Of a stretch of 64,000 nucleotides of DNA, positions 32,838-42,197 are shown one piece after another (positions within the stretch are counted from its first letter, which is position 1; each line of letters begins with the position of its first letter). Under the pieces are notes generated by a model. It saw only the letters and a program-made list of their open reading frames with translations, did no database searches and was not told the DNA's origin. Position numbers and translations under genes: made by a program. Origin of the DNA: Flavobacterium flavigenum (lineage in GTDB: Bacteria > Bacteroidota > Bacteroidia > Flavobacteriales > Flavobacteriaceae); the NCBI RefSeq assembly GCF_027111255.2, contig NZ_CP114285.2, forward strand, positions 744,001-808,000, given 5' to 3'.

Positions 32838-34415
32838 TTATTCTCCTAACCACATAGCTAATGCTTTTTGCTGCGTTTCGTTTATTGGTTGGAGAATCTT
32901 AAATGAATATTTTTTACCAGCAGCATTAGGTTCTTCATTTAATCGCAATCCAGCAAATGCTAAATAATAATTGTAATCTATTTCTTTAGTGGTATATACA
33001 TATTCGAAAACAGAGGCTAAAGAAACACCTGCTGTAGCCTCGCAAGCCTGTTGAAATTCAGCATCTGTAAATCCACGCTGCATTTTTTTGTAATACTGCC
33101 AATACAAAAGACGCATCACATCATCTAAAGACTTGTTGTTTTCTGTAGCCTGACGAATAGCAAAGTCAAGTATAAGGCCTACCGCAGGTCCTTTTTCATA
33201 ATAAGAAATGGTTTTATTAGCATCTTTACCCTGTTTGCCAAATGGTCCATCACTCCAGGTTTCAAAACTCGCCTGTACCAATGATTGATACGATTTTCCT
33301 GTACCATTCTCAAAAGCGTTAATACTATTTTCAAAATTACTAAATAGCATTTGATCACTAGTAAGTCCAGCCCTTTTTACAATTAAATATTCGTAATAAA
33401 CAGATAATCCTTCACTTACCCAAAGTAGATTTGTTCGATTTCCTTTGTCATAGTCAAAAGGGCCTAGTTCCAGAGGTCTGATTCTTTTTACATTATAATG
33501 ATGAAAATATTCATGTGCTAAAAAATTCATAACCGTATTCATTGCTTCCGGATTATCTAATCCGTTACCATCAAAACTTACAGTAGTATTGTTTAAGTGC
33601 TCTATCCCGCCTTGTCCGGGACCAATTCCTATAAAAGTATATTGCGTATATGGAATATCGCCAATAACAGCCACAGCAGCTTCAACAACTTTTTTGAGAT
33701 TACTCATAAAAACAACCTTATCAAAATTACCTAATTTATACCCTATAAAGCGGTGTTCAATCCCTTTAACCTTAAACGAAGGCAGCTCTTCTAAATCTCC
33801 AATTAATACTGGGCAATCATACAAAATATCAAAATCGGGGGCGAAAAATTCATCCTCTTTTCCTGAAATAGTTTCCAGTCCTGTTACAATTTTAAATCCT
33901 TTTTTAACTCCTGCTATTTTTACGCTGACAGGTGTATTTAAATTTTCATCCCTATACACAAACAGGCTATTCGGAATTATATAGGTATAAGTTGCATCTA
34001 AAAAGCTATTGGCAACAAATTGCTTATCTGCTTTTACATCATAACTCAATGTAAAGGGTTTGTTTTTTAAAACTTTAACCCTCCAGGTATTTTCATTTAT
34101 TTTATTTACAGCAATTTCTTTAGTATTGCTTTTGGCAGCAAAATTTTCTACCATTTTGCTATAATTCATCATCTGATAATAGCCTGGCATCCAGTTTGGC
34201 ATTTTAAAATCAATAGTTTCATCTTTCCCTCCGGCACATTGAAGTTCTACATGAAAATAATGATTCTCAGGATTTGGCATTGAGACGGTATACCGCATAA
34301 CAGGTTTTGCAGATTGCGAGTAAACATCTGTTTGAAATCCTGTTAGAATATTCAAAAGCAAAACAAACACAAAAACAGGTCTGTACATATTGAATAAAAT
34401 TTGTTGATTTTTCAT
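32838..34415 (-). CDS. M61-family zinc aminopeptidase (glycyl aminopeptidase type)
   Basis: 525 residues with signal peptide (about 1-34, ending DVYSQ). N-terminal beta domain (VSMPNPENHYFHVELQCAG, FKMPNWMPGYYQMMNYSKM) is typical of M61; the gluzincin motif HEYFHHYNVKRIRP (about 305) gives the two zinc histidines and the general-base Glu, with the third ligand in LLWVSEGLSVYYEYL. The PDZ domain that ends many M61 proteins is missing, so this is the short form. M61 enzymes release N-terminal Gly/Ala, which suits collagen peptides with glycine every third residue (inference). It is the last gene of the minus-strand run that includes permease and hydroxyproline genes. Confidence 0.85.
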   Translation of the reverse strand: MKNQQILFNMYRPVFVFVLLLNILTGFQTDVYSQSAKPVMRYTVSMPNPENHYFHVELQCAGGKDETIDFKMPNWMPGYYQMMNYSKMVENFAAKSNTKEIAVNKINENTWRVKVLKNKPFTLSYDVKADKQFVANSFLDATYTYIIPNSLFVYRDENLNTPVSVKIAGVKKGFKIVTGLETISGKEDEFFAPDFDILYDCPVLIGDLEELPSFKVKGIEHRFIGYKLGNFDKVVFMSNLKKVVEAAVAVIGDIPYTQYTFIGIGPGQGGIEHLNNTTVSFDGNGLDNPEAMNTVMNFLAHEYFHHYNVKRIRPLELGPFDYDKGNRTNLLWVSEGLSVYYEYLIVKRAGLTSDQMLFSNFENSINAFENGTGKSYQSLVQASFETWSDGPFGKQGKDANKTISYYEKGPAVGLILDFAIRQATENNKSLDDVMRLLYWQYYKKMQRGFTDAEFQQACEATAGVSLASVFEYVYTTKEIDYNYYLAFAGLRLNEEPNAAGKKYSFKILQPINETQQKALAMWLGE

Positions 34416-34437
34416 AAAATTACTAATTTACATACGC

Positions 34438-34665
34438 TCAAATGCCCCGAATATTAATCACTTGGCATTTCACTATCTTTACTAAAGCTAAAATTGCTAC
34501 TGGATCAAATTCTACTGAATTGTATTTATCTTTTGGAAATTTTATACGAACAATGCTCTTTAAAGAAACCCCGTTCATCTCCTTTTTATAAAAGTTCCCA
34601 TGAAGCGGAAACAGGACTCCCAATACTCCTCTTATCAATTTGTACTCATTAAAAGGAAAATCCAC
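34438..34665 (-). other. Unassigned reading frame after a GH127 fragment
   Basis: About 75 codons (VDFPFNEYKLIRGVLGVL, HGNFYKKEMNGVSLKSIV, FPKDKYNSVEFDP) with coding-like composition but no recognisable family; the frame continues upstream without a start. It may be the tail of another gene joined to the GH127 fragment by deletion. Could also be chance. Confidence 0.3.
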
Positions 34666-34681
34666 AAACCCTCTGGAATAT

Positions 34682-34909
34682 TTAAGAACTCTTGAGATTG
34701 TTTATGCTTTCTGTTTCTTTGCATTTCTTTAAAATATACGGAATGGTAACCTCTGCATTCACTTCAATCTTTGGTTTCCAAAAATCATCCGTTAAATGAA
34801 CATGGGTAAAATCGACAGGCTGAATGGGATAATCTATTTTTTGAGAATAAAAAACACTGCTTATTCCACATAAAAAAGCTAATGCTGTTCTTGTAATATT
34901 TGCTATCAT
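34682..34909 (-). pseudogene. GH127-type (DUF1680) glycosidase, N-terminal fragment
   Basis: 75 residues: signal peptide (about 1-22, FLCGISSVFYSQ) and YPIQPVDFTHVHLTDDFWKP, EVNAEVTIPYILKKCKETESI, the standard opening of DUF1680/GH127 beta-L-arabinofuranosidases (normally 600-800 residues). It then hits a stop. A second GH127-type gene, of which the C-terminus is visible, lies at the right window edge. The fragment interrupts the peptidase operon between the permease and the M61 gene and is presumably a relic of a rearrangement. Confidence 0.65.
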
Positions 34910-34957
34910 GGTAATATCTGATTAATGTTTTGTTGATGAAGCCCTAAATGGTTTCTC

Positions 34958-36376
34958 TTATTTATCTTTTTTATCTTTATTCACAAAATAGTAATAGATT
35001 GGAATTCCTAATAACACAATAGCTAATCCCGGCAAAGAAGAACTGTATTTGTATATCAGCAACATAATGCAAATACTCGAAGCCGTAACGATATAAATGG
35101 CAGGTAATACCGGATAACCTATTGCCTTGTAGGGTCTGTCTAACTCCGGTTTAGTTTTTCTCAATCTAAAAATACCCGCAATAGTTAAGATGTAAAAAAT
35201 TAAAACCACAAAGATTACATAATCTAACAATTCATTGTATTTTCCGCTCAAACACAGTACAGAAGCCCAGATACATTGCATCCATAAAGCTTTTTCAGGA
35301 ACTCCATTTTTATTTAGTTTTGATAATTTCTTAAAAAAAAGACCATCTTTAGCCATTCGATGATACACTCTTGCTCCAGAAAGAATCAATCCATTGTTGC
35401 ATCCAAAGGTTGACACCATCAACAATATAGCAATAATATAAGTTCCTGAAGCTCCAAAAATGTGCTGTGAAGCTGCTACACCCACACGATCATTTTCGGA
35501 ATGTGCTATCTCATCTAAAGTAAGAACCGATAAGTACATTATATTGGTCGCAATATAAATAAGGCTCACAATCAGTGTTCCTAAAAATAGACTTCTACCA
35601 ATATTTTTAGAAGGATTTTTTATTTCACGTGCAATAAAAGTGACATTATTCCACGAATCACTACTAAACAAACTACCCACAAGACTAGCTGCAACCGCTC
35701 CCATTATAGCAAATCCTGAATAAGGGATCAGTGTATTCCCTTCTAATTTGTTTATAGAAAAACCGGTACTCCAATTGGCTTTCCAGACATCGGCTCTTGC
35801 AGCCAATATGAAACCAAAAATAATCAGACCAAATAATGCAATTAGTTTTACCAATGTAAAAACGGTTTGGATAATCTTACCTTCTTTGACACCTCTGGTA
35901 TTAATATAAGTAAGAAATACAACCAGAATAATAGAGGTTAACTGAGCCGCCGATATTTGCAAAAAACCTAAATCCAATAGTATATTATTTTCGCTCAACG
36001 AAGGAAAAACATAAGCCGAAAATTTGCTAAAAGCCACACCTACTGCTGCAATAGAACCTGTTTGAATAACAGCGAAAAAACTCCATCCGTATAAAAAACC
36101 AGTCAGTGAATTAAAAGATTCCCTAAGGTAAACATATTGCCCTCCAGCTTTTGGAAACATTGCACTTAATTCCCCATAACTTAAAGCCGCAGCGATTGTA
36201 AGAAATCCTGTAAGCAGCCAAACCAGCAGTAAAGCTCCAGCCGAACCTACATTACGAACAATATCCGCACTTACTATAAAAATCCCTGACCCAATCATAG
36301 ATCCGGCAACTATCATCGTAGCGTCTAATAAACCCAGTGACCTTTTAAAATTGTTTTTCTTTGTTGATGATTTCAT
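34958..36376 (-). CDS. APC-superfamily amino acid permease
   Basis: 472 residues with about 12 hydrophobic segments. The first, GLLDATMIVAGSMIGSGIFIVSADI, holds the GSGIF motif of the APC substrate site; AALSYGELSAMFPKAGGQYVYL and FLYGWSFFAVIQTGSIAAVGVAF follow in the usual order. It resembles the LAT/serine-type branch. The gene sits 95 bases downstream of the D-hydroxyproline dehydrogenase gene in the same direction, so uptake of proline, hydroxyproline or another collagen amino acid across the inner membrane is the most reasonable role (context inference). Confidence 0.9.
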   Translation of the reverse strand: MKSSTKKNNFKRSLGLLDATMIVAGSMIGSGIFIVSADIVRNVGSAGALLLVWLLTGFLTIAAALSYGELSAMFPKAGGQYVYLRESFNSLTGFLYGWSFFAVIQTGSIAAVGVAFSKFSAYVFPSLSENNILLDLGFLQISAAQLTSIILVVFLTYINTRGVKEGKIIQTVFTLVKLIALFGLIIFGFILAARADVWKANWSTGFSINKLEGNTLIPYSGFAIMGAVAASLVGSLFSSDSWNNVTFIAREIKNPSKNIGRSLFLGTLIVSLIYIATNIMYLSVLTLDEIAHSENDRVGVAASQHIFGASGTYIIAILLMVSTFGCNNGLILSGARVYHRMAKDGLFFKKLSKLNKNGVPEKALWMQCIWASVLCLSGKYNELLDYVIFVVLIFYILTIAGIFRLRKTKPELDRPYKAIGYPVLPAIYIVTASSICIMLLIYKYSSSLPGLAIVLLGIPIYYYFVNKDKKDK

Positions 36377-36471
36377 TAATTGGTTGGTTAATTTGGTTAT
36401 TTTTTGGGTTAATTATTTTTTTAATATGAAACAGAAATATAAGTTTAAAGCAACTACACTTTTTACCCTAA

Positions 36472-37719
36472 TTAAAATCTTTCTACCTCAAATGCTTTAA
36501 TCTCTATACTTGTAGGCACTTCATTAATTATTTCAGAAACTAATTTTCCGGTACCAGGACCAAGACTTAGCCCCATCATAGAGTGCCCTGTTGCGACTAC
36601 GACATTTTTATATTTCTTAATTTTACCGATATAAGGCAAACCATCTGCAGAACAAGGCCTATATCCGTACCAAATATCTTTTTCTGCTGGCTTTTCAATT
36701 TGAAATTCGGGTAAAAAATCCTTAACAGCATTTAATACACCATTGATTCTTTCGTATTGTGGTTTGGCTGTAGTTGGCACTACTTCCATTGTTCCGCCAA
36801 ATCTGATTTTATTTCCATCCATAGGCGTAATTGCAACTCTTCCTTCAGCAAGAATCATCGGATGGTTCAGCTTATAGTCTGAATCTTCTAAGGTTAATGA
36901 ATATCCTCGGCCTGGCATTAATGAAATCTTCGCACCTGCTAACTCAGCAATTTCTTTAGACCAGGATCCTGTCGCAATAACAACATCATCAGCTGGATAT
37001 GCGTTTTCTTTAGTAATCACTTTAGTAACTGCTCCATTGCTTTTCTCAAAAGATTGTACTGTTTCGCCATATTTAAATTCTACTCCATTTGCTATTAGCA
37101 GTTTTTTTAAACCATCCATTAATTTATCCGGATAAACATGAGCATCACAATCAAATTTTATTGCTCCAATCGCATTTATTTTTGTTTGAGATTCCAAAGC
37201 CTGTAACTCTTCATAATTCAATAAGCTAACATCAAGTCCTAATTCTTTTGCTTTTTCGACAGTATGATGCGCATGTTCTGCAACTTTTTCTGTCTGAAAA
37301 ACTTCTAACATTCCTTTGTGTTCGTAAGCAAAATTAAAATCAGGAATTTTGGACCATTCTTCAAACTCGTGCTGACTTAATAAAGAAATATCTCTGAGCG
37401 GAATTGCCGATTTAATAACATTTTTGTTTGTGGCGCTTTTTGCAAAATTCAGTCCCCAACCAATTAAATTTTTGTTTAAGGAAGGCTTTACATAAAATGG
37501 ACTCTTAGAATTGAACATCCATTTGAACCCCTGCCAAATAATTCCTGGCGCAGCCAATGGTATAAAGTGACTTGGACACACATAGCCGGCATTACCGTAT
37601 GAACAGTTGTTTTCAAAATTATCTTTATCGATAACGGTGACTTTACAGCCACTTTGCTGTAAATAAAAAGCGGAACTAAGTCCAATAATTCCACCACCAA
37701 TTACTACTACGTTTTTCAT
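36472..37719 (-). CDS. FAD-dependent D-amino acid dehydrogenase, likely D-hydroxyproline dehydrogenase
   Basis: 415 residues. N-terminal dinucleotide-binding motif VVVIGGGIIGLSSAFYLQQSG (GxGxxG plus acidic VIDKD), DadA-like body with CSYGNAGYVCPSH and C-terminal FAD-contacting GLPYIGKIKKYKNVVVATGHSMMGLSLGPGTGKLVSEI. In hydroxyproline catabolism this family oxidises cis-4-hydroxy-D-proline to delta-1-pyrroline-4-hydroxy-2-carboxylate. Because the epimerase, deaminase and semialdehyde dehydrogenase of that pathway lie a few kilobases away on the same strand, that activity is assigned here; plain D-amino acid oxidation is the alternative. Membrane-associated in relatives. Confidence 0.85.
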   Translation of the reverse strand: MKNVVVIGGGIIGLSSAFYLQQSGCKVTVIDKDNFENNCSYGNAGYVCPSHFIPLAAPGIIWQGFKWMFNSKSPFYVKPSLNKNLIGWGLNFAKSATNKNVIKSAIPLRDISLLSQHEFEEWSKIPDFNFAYEHKGMLEVFQTEKVAEHAHHTVEKAKELGLDVSLLNYEELQALESQTKINAIGAIKFDCDAHVYPDKLMDGLKKLLIANGVEFKYGETVQSFEKSNGAVTKVITKENAYPADDVVIATGSWSKEIAELAGAKISLMPGRGYSLTLEDSDYKLNHPMILAEGRVAITPMDGNKIRFGGTMEVVPTTAKPQYERINGVLNAVKDFLPEFQIEKPAEKDIWYGYRPCSADGLPYIGKIKKYKNVVVATGHSMMGLSLGPGTGKLVSEIINEVPTSIEIKAFEVERF

Positions 37720-37740
37720 ACAAAATTGTATCTGATATTA

Positions 37741-39525
37741 TTAAAATTTATAAAATTTCCAGTTTGTTTTAAAATCTCTTTCCAGCTTTTGATTTGTTAA
37801 AATGGCTCTCAACAATTCGATTGGCATACTGTTTTCATGCAAAATAGCATCGTGATATTGCTTATAACTCATTTTCCCGCCCGTTACCAATTCGTTTTTC
37901 AAAGACATAAACTGCAATCCTCCCAGCATATAAGCAATTTGATACAAAGGACTGTAGCCTCCTTCAAAAGAGCGTCGTACTTCGCCTTCGGCATTGGCAC
38001 TCTCATGTCCCACTCTGTCTACTAAAAAGTCGATACACTGCTGTGGGGTCCATTTTCCTAAATGATAGTTTAATGAAAATATAATTCTGGCACAACGATG
38101 CATACGCCAAAACAGCATTCCTATTTTTTCTTCGGGTGTCTGAGGAAATTTTAAATCCCACAATAACATTTCCCAATACAATGCATTGCCTTCAATCCAA
38201 AATGGTGTATCAAAATGACGATAGGATTTATATCGGTTGCCCATAAATCCTTGCAAATGATGACCCGCAATTAATTCATGATGCACCGTAGCACGTGAAA
38301 AATTTGGATTATTTCCCCGCATACTCATCATTTTTTCATCATAAGTCATCGTATTCGTTGGGTACGAAATAATAAGTGATTCACCTCCTAAAAAGAAAGG
38401 ATTTACCTTTTGTGCTTCTGGAGACATCATGTACATTCTCCAGGTTTCTTCTGCTATTGACGGAATTGTTACGAGATCATTCTTTTTCAAAAAATCAACC
38501 GATTGATTGTATAAGTCAAACATGGCCTGAGGCTGATCCCCAGGAGCAACGAATGAATTTTTTACTTTTTCCTGAGCCGCTTTCCAATTATCGCCAAACC
38601 CCATTGCCTGAGATGCTTTTAGAAGTTCAGTATCGCACCAGGCAAACTCTTTGTTGGCTATTTTTACCAAATCTTCCGGGGTGTAGGGAATATATTCCGT
38701 TTCAAGCTGACGGATTAATTCGTCTCTGCCAATTGGATTTCCGACAATGCCACTAGGATCTTTTTTTTGAGTTGCGGCAATAGTTTCTTTTGATTTTAAA
38801 ACCGCTCCATAATCTGCTAAAAGGCCATCTAATTCTTCGTAGGTTTTAGGAACCCACCACGTAAATAAAGGATCATATCCGTTGTAAAAATTATAGTAAT
38901 TTTTAAGTGCTCCCTGAAGTGCTTTTGCATGCAGTACTGCAAAAACAGCATATTCCTTTTCTAAATCTTTTGTTTCACCAACTGTTTTAATGTGCTCTTT
39001 GATAGTTTTACATAATGCGTTCATTTCTTTAGCAACCGATTCTGCATTGACTTTACTGCCCCTAAGTCGTGGTTTTACCATTGTATAAATCTGATCTTCA
39101 AAAGGAAAATAGGGTTTTATTTTGTCGTATTTTTTTTGCTGCAGGACCAATTCAGACTTTTCGCTATTCAAATTTTTATTAAATAGAATGTAATCCACTT
39201 GGCCATTAATATTCATAGTATCAAAATCCAACCCTTTAAGTGTTTCCTGATATTGTGCAATTAATTTTAATAGACGTTCTCTTCTTTCGGGAGTATTGTA
39301 ATTATTGTTCTCAAAATGATTTCCATAAGTATCAGCTGTACTGACCACGGAATAAAATCTCATAATACTTCCCTTATCAGCTTCATATTGAATCATTGTA
39401 TTGTTTACTTCACTGGTTTGCTGATACAAATCCATATTTGAAGTTTGTGCTGCGCTAGTTCCTGGTAACATTATTAATAATTTTAGAAAAAGAAAAAGTT
39501 TAATTTTAGTACAAATATTACCCAT
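37741..39525 (-). CDS. DUF885 family exported protein (putative metallopeptidase)
   Basis: 594 residues with signal peptide (about 1-26, ending GTSAAQ). The DUF885 hallmark HHELIAGHHLQGFMG (about 415) contains HExxxGH, thought to bind zinc as in M32-like carboxypeptidases; FWIEGNALYWEMLLWD supplies a downstream Glu, and YQIAYMLGGLQFMSLKNE the C-terminal helix. DUF885 proteins are periplasmic or outer-membrane-associated and presumed peptidases. Gap to the dehydrogenase gene is 21 bases and to the S9 gene 54 bases, so it belongs to the same operon. A function in trimming collagen-type peptides is contextual. Confidence 0.8.
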   Translation of the reverse strand: MGNICTKIKLFLFLKLLIMLPGTSAAQTSNMDLYQQTSEVNNTMIQYEADKGSIMRFYSVVSTADTYGNHFENNNYNTPERRERLLKLIAQYQETLKGLDFDTMNINGQVDYILFNKNLNSEKSELVLQQKKYDKIKPYFPFEDQIYTMVKPRLRGSKVNAESVAKEMNALCKTIKEHIKTVGETKDLEKEYAVFAVLHAKALQGALKNYYNFYNGYDPLFTWWVPKTYEELDGLLADYGAVLKSKETIAATQKKDPSGIVGNPIGRDELIRQLETEYIPYTPEDLVKIANKEFAWCDTELLKASQAMGFGDNWKAAQEKVKNSFVAPGDQPQAMFDLYNQSVDFLKKNDLVTIPSIAEETWRMYMMSPEAQKVNPFFLGGESLIISYPTNTMTYDEKMMSMRGNNPNFSRATVHHELIAGHHLQGFMGNRYKSYRHFDTPFWIEGNALYWEMLLWDLKFPQTPEEKIGMLFWRMHRCARIIFSLNYHLGKWTPQQCIDFLVDRVGHESANAEGEVRRSFEGGYSPLYQIAYMLGGLQFMSLKNELVTGGKMSYKQYHDAILHENSMPIELLRAILTNQKLERDFKTNWKFYKF

Positions 39526-39579
39526 AGCTCTATATTTTTTTACGCTTACATATTTTTCGATCCAGAAACATTAGTATTG

Positions 39580-41868
39580 CTATAATAATTCATCGTTGTT
39601 TCTACTTGGAGCATCTACACCGAGTAAATGTTTTACAAAAAAATCACGCTTACGTTTTCTTCCATAAGGCCCACCATCGCTATGACCAACTCCTGGCAAA
39701 GGCAAAAATTCAAAGGTTTTTCCACATTTGATTAATTCGTCAGCCACACGATAAGTAGATTCCGGCGGAACATTTTCATCTGCCTCGCCAATGATTAGCA
39801 ATAAATCTCCTTTAAGGTTTTTAGCATTAGTCACATTAGATTGTTCTTCGTAGTTTTTATCAACAGGATAACCCATCCATTGCTCGTTCCACCATTGTTT
39901 ATCAACCCTGTTGTCATGGCAGCCACATGCCGCTACACCTGCTTTGTAAAATTCAGGATGAAATAAAAGACCTCCTAATGCATTTTGCCCCCCTGCCGAT
40001 GTACCGTACAATCCTACTCTTGAATCATCTACATAAGCATATTTTTTTGCCAAAGCTTTTATCCAGAGAATTCGATCTTCAAAACCGGCGTCTTTTAAAT
40101 TTTTCCAGCAAACATCATGAAAAGCTTTTGAACGATTAGCAGTACCCATACCATCAATTTGTACCACAATAAAACCTAACTGCGCTAAACTTTGCATTTC
40201 TGTAGTGTAACGGTCCATAAAATTTTTGGGAACAAAAGAATCCTGTGGTCCTGCATAAATACTTTCAATTACAGGATATTTTTTATTTGGATCATAATTA
40301 GCGGGACGGCATATTATTCCCCATATATCCGTAACACCATCTCTGCCTTTTGTATGAAAAGGTTCCGGTAAAGACATTCCTGTTGCCAAATAATCTGCAG
40401 CGTCTGATTTTTCAAGATCGATTATTTTTTTTCCATCTAGTGTTCGACGAAGTTCTATTACTGTTGGCACATTAGGTTCCGAATAAGTATCTACATAAAA
40501 CTGCTTATTGGGTGAAAAATTGACTATATGATTTCCTTTAGCCGGTGTAAGATTAATTAATTTTTTCCCATCGAAACCAATGCGGTAATGATGTACGTAA
40601 TAAGGATCTTCACCTGCATTTATGCCACTTGCTGAAAACCATATTTCTTTTTTATTCTCATCAATACTGTCAATGCTTCTTACCACCCATTCGCCTTTGG
40701 TAATCTGTTTTTCTTTACCATTCAGGCTATTTACCAAATAAAGATGTCTCCAGCCGTCTTTTTCTGAAGTCATAACAATCTGGTTGCTCTCTTTAAGATA
40801 GTGTGTAAATAATCGGGATTCGTAAATAAAAGTTTTCGTTTTTTCATCTACTATCGAACGCGCTTTTCCTGTAGCAGCATTTACTTCCAATATTCTAAAT
40901 CGCTGATGACCGCGATCTACTTTTTCATAGGTAAAATAACCTAAATCCCCTTTTCTCCAATGCAATTCAGGAGCATCAAAAAAATCAATTATTGGTGTAT
41001 CTACTTTTGTTGCTTTTTGATTTTCAACATGAAACAAATACATTTCTAAAGTTGTAAAAGGATCTCCGGGCTGTTTATAAGGTTCCGAATGTAATTCTCC
41101 TCTCGTTGTATTCGCTACAGAAGTTAAAACATAATAAACAGGTTTATCAATTACGGGTGTAATATGATATCCAACTACGTAATGACTATCAGGCGACCAC
41201 GCCAAAGAACCATACGGTTTTTCTTTGGTACCATCTTTTGTGAATTGAATAGATTCACCTCCATCAACCGGCTTTACAAATACATTGTTTTTGTTGATAA
41301 AAGCGATCCATTTTTTGTTGGGCGAAATACTATCGGTTCGAAAGGAATTCCATCTAGCCCACTGACGGTTTAACTTAGGGTATTTTTTAGGGTCTTTAGT
41401 TAATGCGTTTATCTTTTTAATACTGTAGTCAGATAACAATACTTCAAAATAACTTTTATCATATTTCAGAGTAATCAATTTTGTCCCGGCATCATAATTT
41501 AAACTATCAATAACTAAACTTTTCTCAGAAAGTACTTTTCCGGTGTTTTCGCTTAACGCTTTTTTTAGTTTAGCGGTATCAAACAATTCACTTTTTACAC
41601 CTTTTACAGCATCGACCAGTATATATTCCCTAACACTGTCTTTTAAAATATTGCAATACCAAAATGATTTTTCATCAGGCTGCCAATTTGCGCGTATACT
41701 TGTTTTGAAAACGGTATTCTTAACAGCATCATCTAATTGTGATGCTTTTTTGTATCGTTCTAAAATTTCACTTTTAGAAGGCTGATAAGGTGTAATTTCT
41801 TTGTTCTGCGCATAAAAATTACAACTAAGAAATAAGGCAAAAAATGTAACTGGTATAATATTTTTCAT
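39580..41868 (-). CDS. S9-family prolyl oligopeptidase/dipeptidyl peptidase (exported)
   Basis: 762 residues. Signal peptide (1-20, LFLSCNFYAQ), a DPP IV N-terminal beta-propeller (about 90-490: RQWARWNSFRTDSISPNKKWIAF, AWSPDSHYVVGYH) and a C-terminal alpha/beta hydrolase with nucleophile VGLYGTSAGGQNALG (Ser about 630), acid GEADENVPPE and His LPGVGHSDGG. S9 enzymes cut after proline in short peptides. The usual DPP IV Glu-Glu pair is not evident in this copy, unlike the S9 protein at 48791, so its exact specificity may differ. It is the first gene after the 320-bp gap that separates it from the epimerase operon. Confidence 0.88.
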   Translation of the reverse strand: MKNIIPVTFFALFLSCNFYAQNKEITPYQPSKSEILERYKKASQLDDAVKNTVFKTSIRANWQPDEKSFWYCNILKDSVREYILVDAVKGVKSELFDTAKLKKALSENTGKVLSEKSLVIDSLNYDAGTKLITLKYDKSYFEVLLSDYSIKKINALTKDPKKYPKLNRQWARWNSFRTDSISPNKKWIAFINKNNVFVKPVDGGESIQFTKDGTKEKPYGSLAWSPDSHYVVGYHITPVIDKPVYYVLTSVANTTRGELHSEPYKQPGDPFTTLEMYLFHVENQKATKVDTPIIDFFDAPELHWRKGDLGYFTYEKVDRGHQRFRILEVNAATGKARSIVDEKTKTFIYESRLFTHYLKESNQIVMTSEKDGWRHLYLVNSLNGKEKQITKGEWVVRSIDSIDENKKEIWFSASGINAGEDPYYVHHYRIGFDGKKLINLTPAKGNHIVNFSPNKQFYVDTYSEPNVPTVIELRRTLDGKKIIDLEKSDAADYLATGMSLPEPFHTKGRDGVTDIWGIICRPANYDPNKKYPVIESIYAGPQDSFVPKNFMDRYTTEMQSLAQLGFIVVQIDGMGTANRSKAFHDVCWKNLKDAGFEDRILWIKALAKKYAYVDDSRVGLYGTSAGGQNALGGLLFHPEFYKAGVAACGCHDNRVDKQWWNEQWMGYPVDKNYEEQSNVTNAKNLKGDLLLIIGEADENVPPESTYRVADELIKCGKTFEFLPLPGVGHSDGGPYGRKRKRDFFVKHLLGVDAPSRNNDELL

Positions 41869-42070
41869 AAGTGACTAGATATGAGAACCCTTTTTTTTAT
41901 ACTTATTTCAAAAGCAACTTCATTTTTTATTGAAAAACAATTAGTTACCAACAATAGTAAAGAGTTTTTATTAATAAATTAGGAACACTTGATGTTTATG
42001 CAAAACAGTAATTTGCAGCACACAATGTCGGTAGGTTAAGGATTAAATGACAAATTGATTGCTGATTTTT

Positions 42071-42164
42071 GATTAACGATTTTTGATTTTAGATGTAAAA
42101 AAGCCTGATAAAATCTATAATCTAATTTTTATTCACACCTATCTGAAATCAAAAATCGTTAATC
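42071..42164. repeat. 24-bp inverted repeat between S9 and epimerase genes
   Basis: GATTAACGATTTTTGATTTTAGAT (42071-42094) is repeated inverted at 42141-42164 with one mismatch and 46 bases between. It lies 33 bases beyond the epimerase stop, so may end that transcript; similar AATCGTTAATC sequences are seen again at the arm ends. The rest of the 41869-42197 gap holds nothing else I can support. Confidence 0.55.
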
Positions 42165-42197
42165 TTCAATCTAAAATCCCTTAACTTAATAATATTG

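Noticed and set aside
34958..36376. Specific hydroxyproline permease assignment
   Set aside because: APC-family substrate cannot be told from sequence alone; kept as a general amino acid permease.
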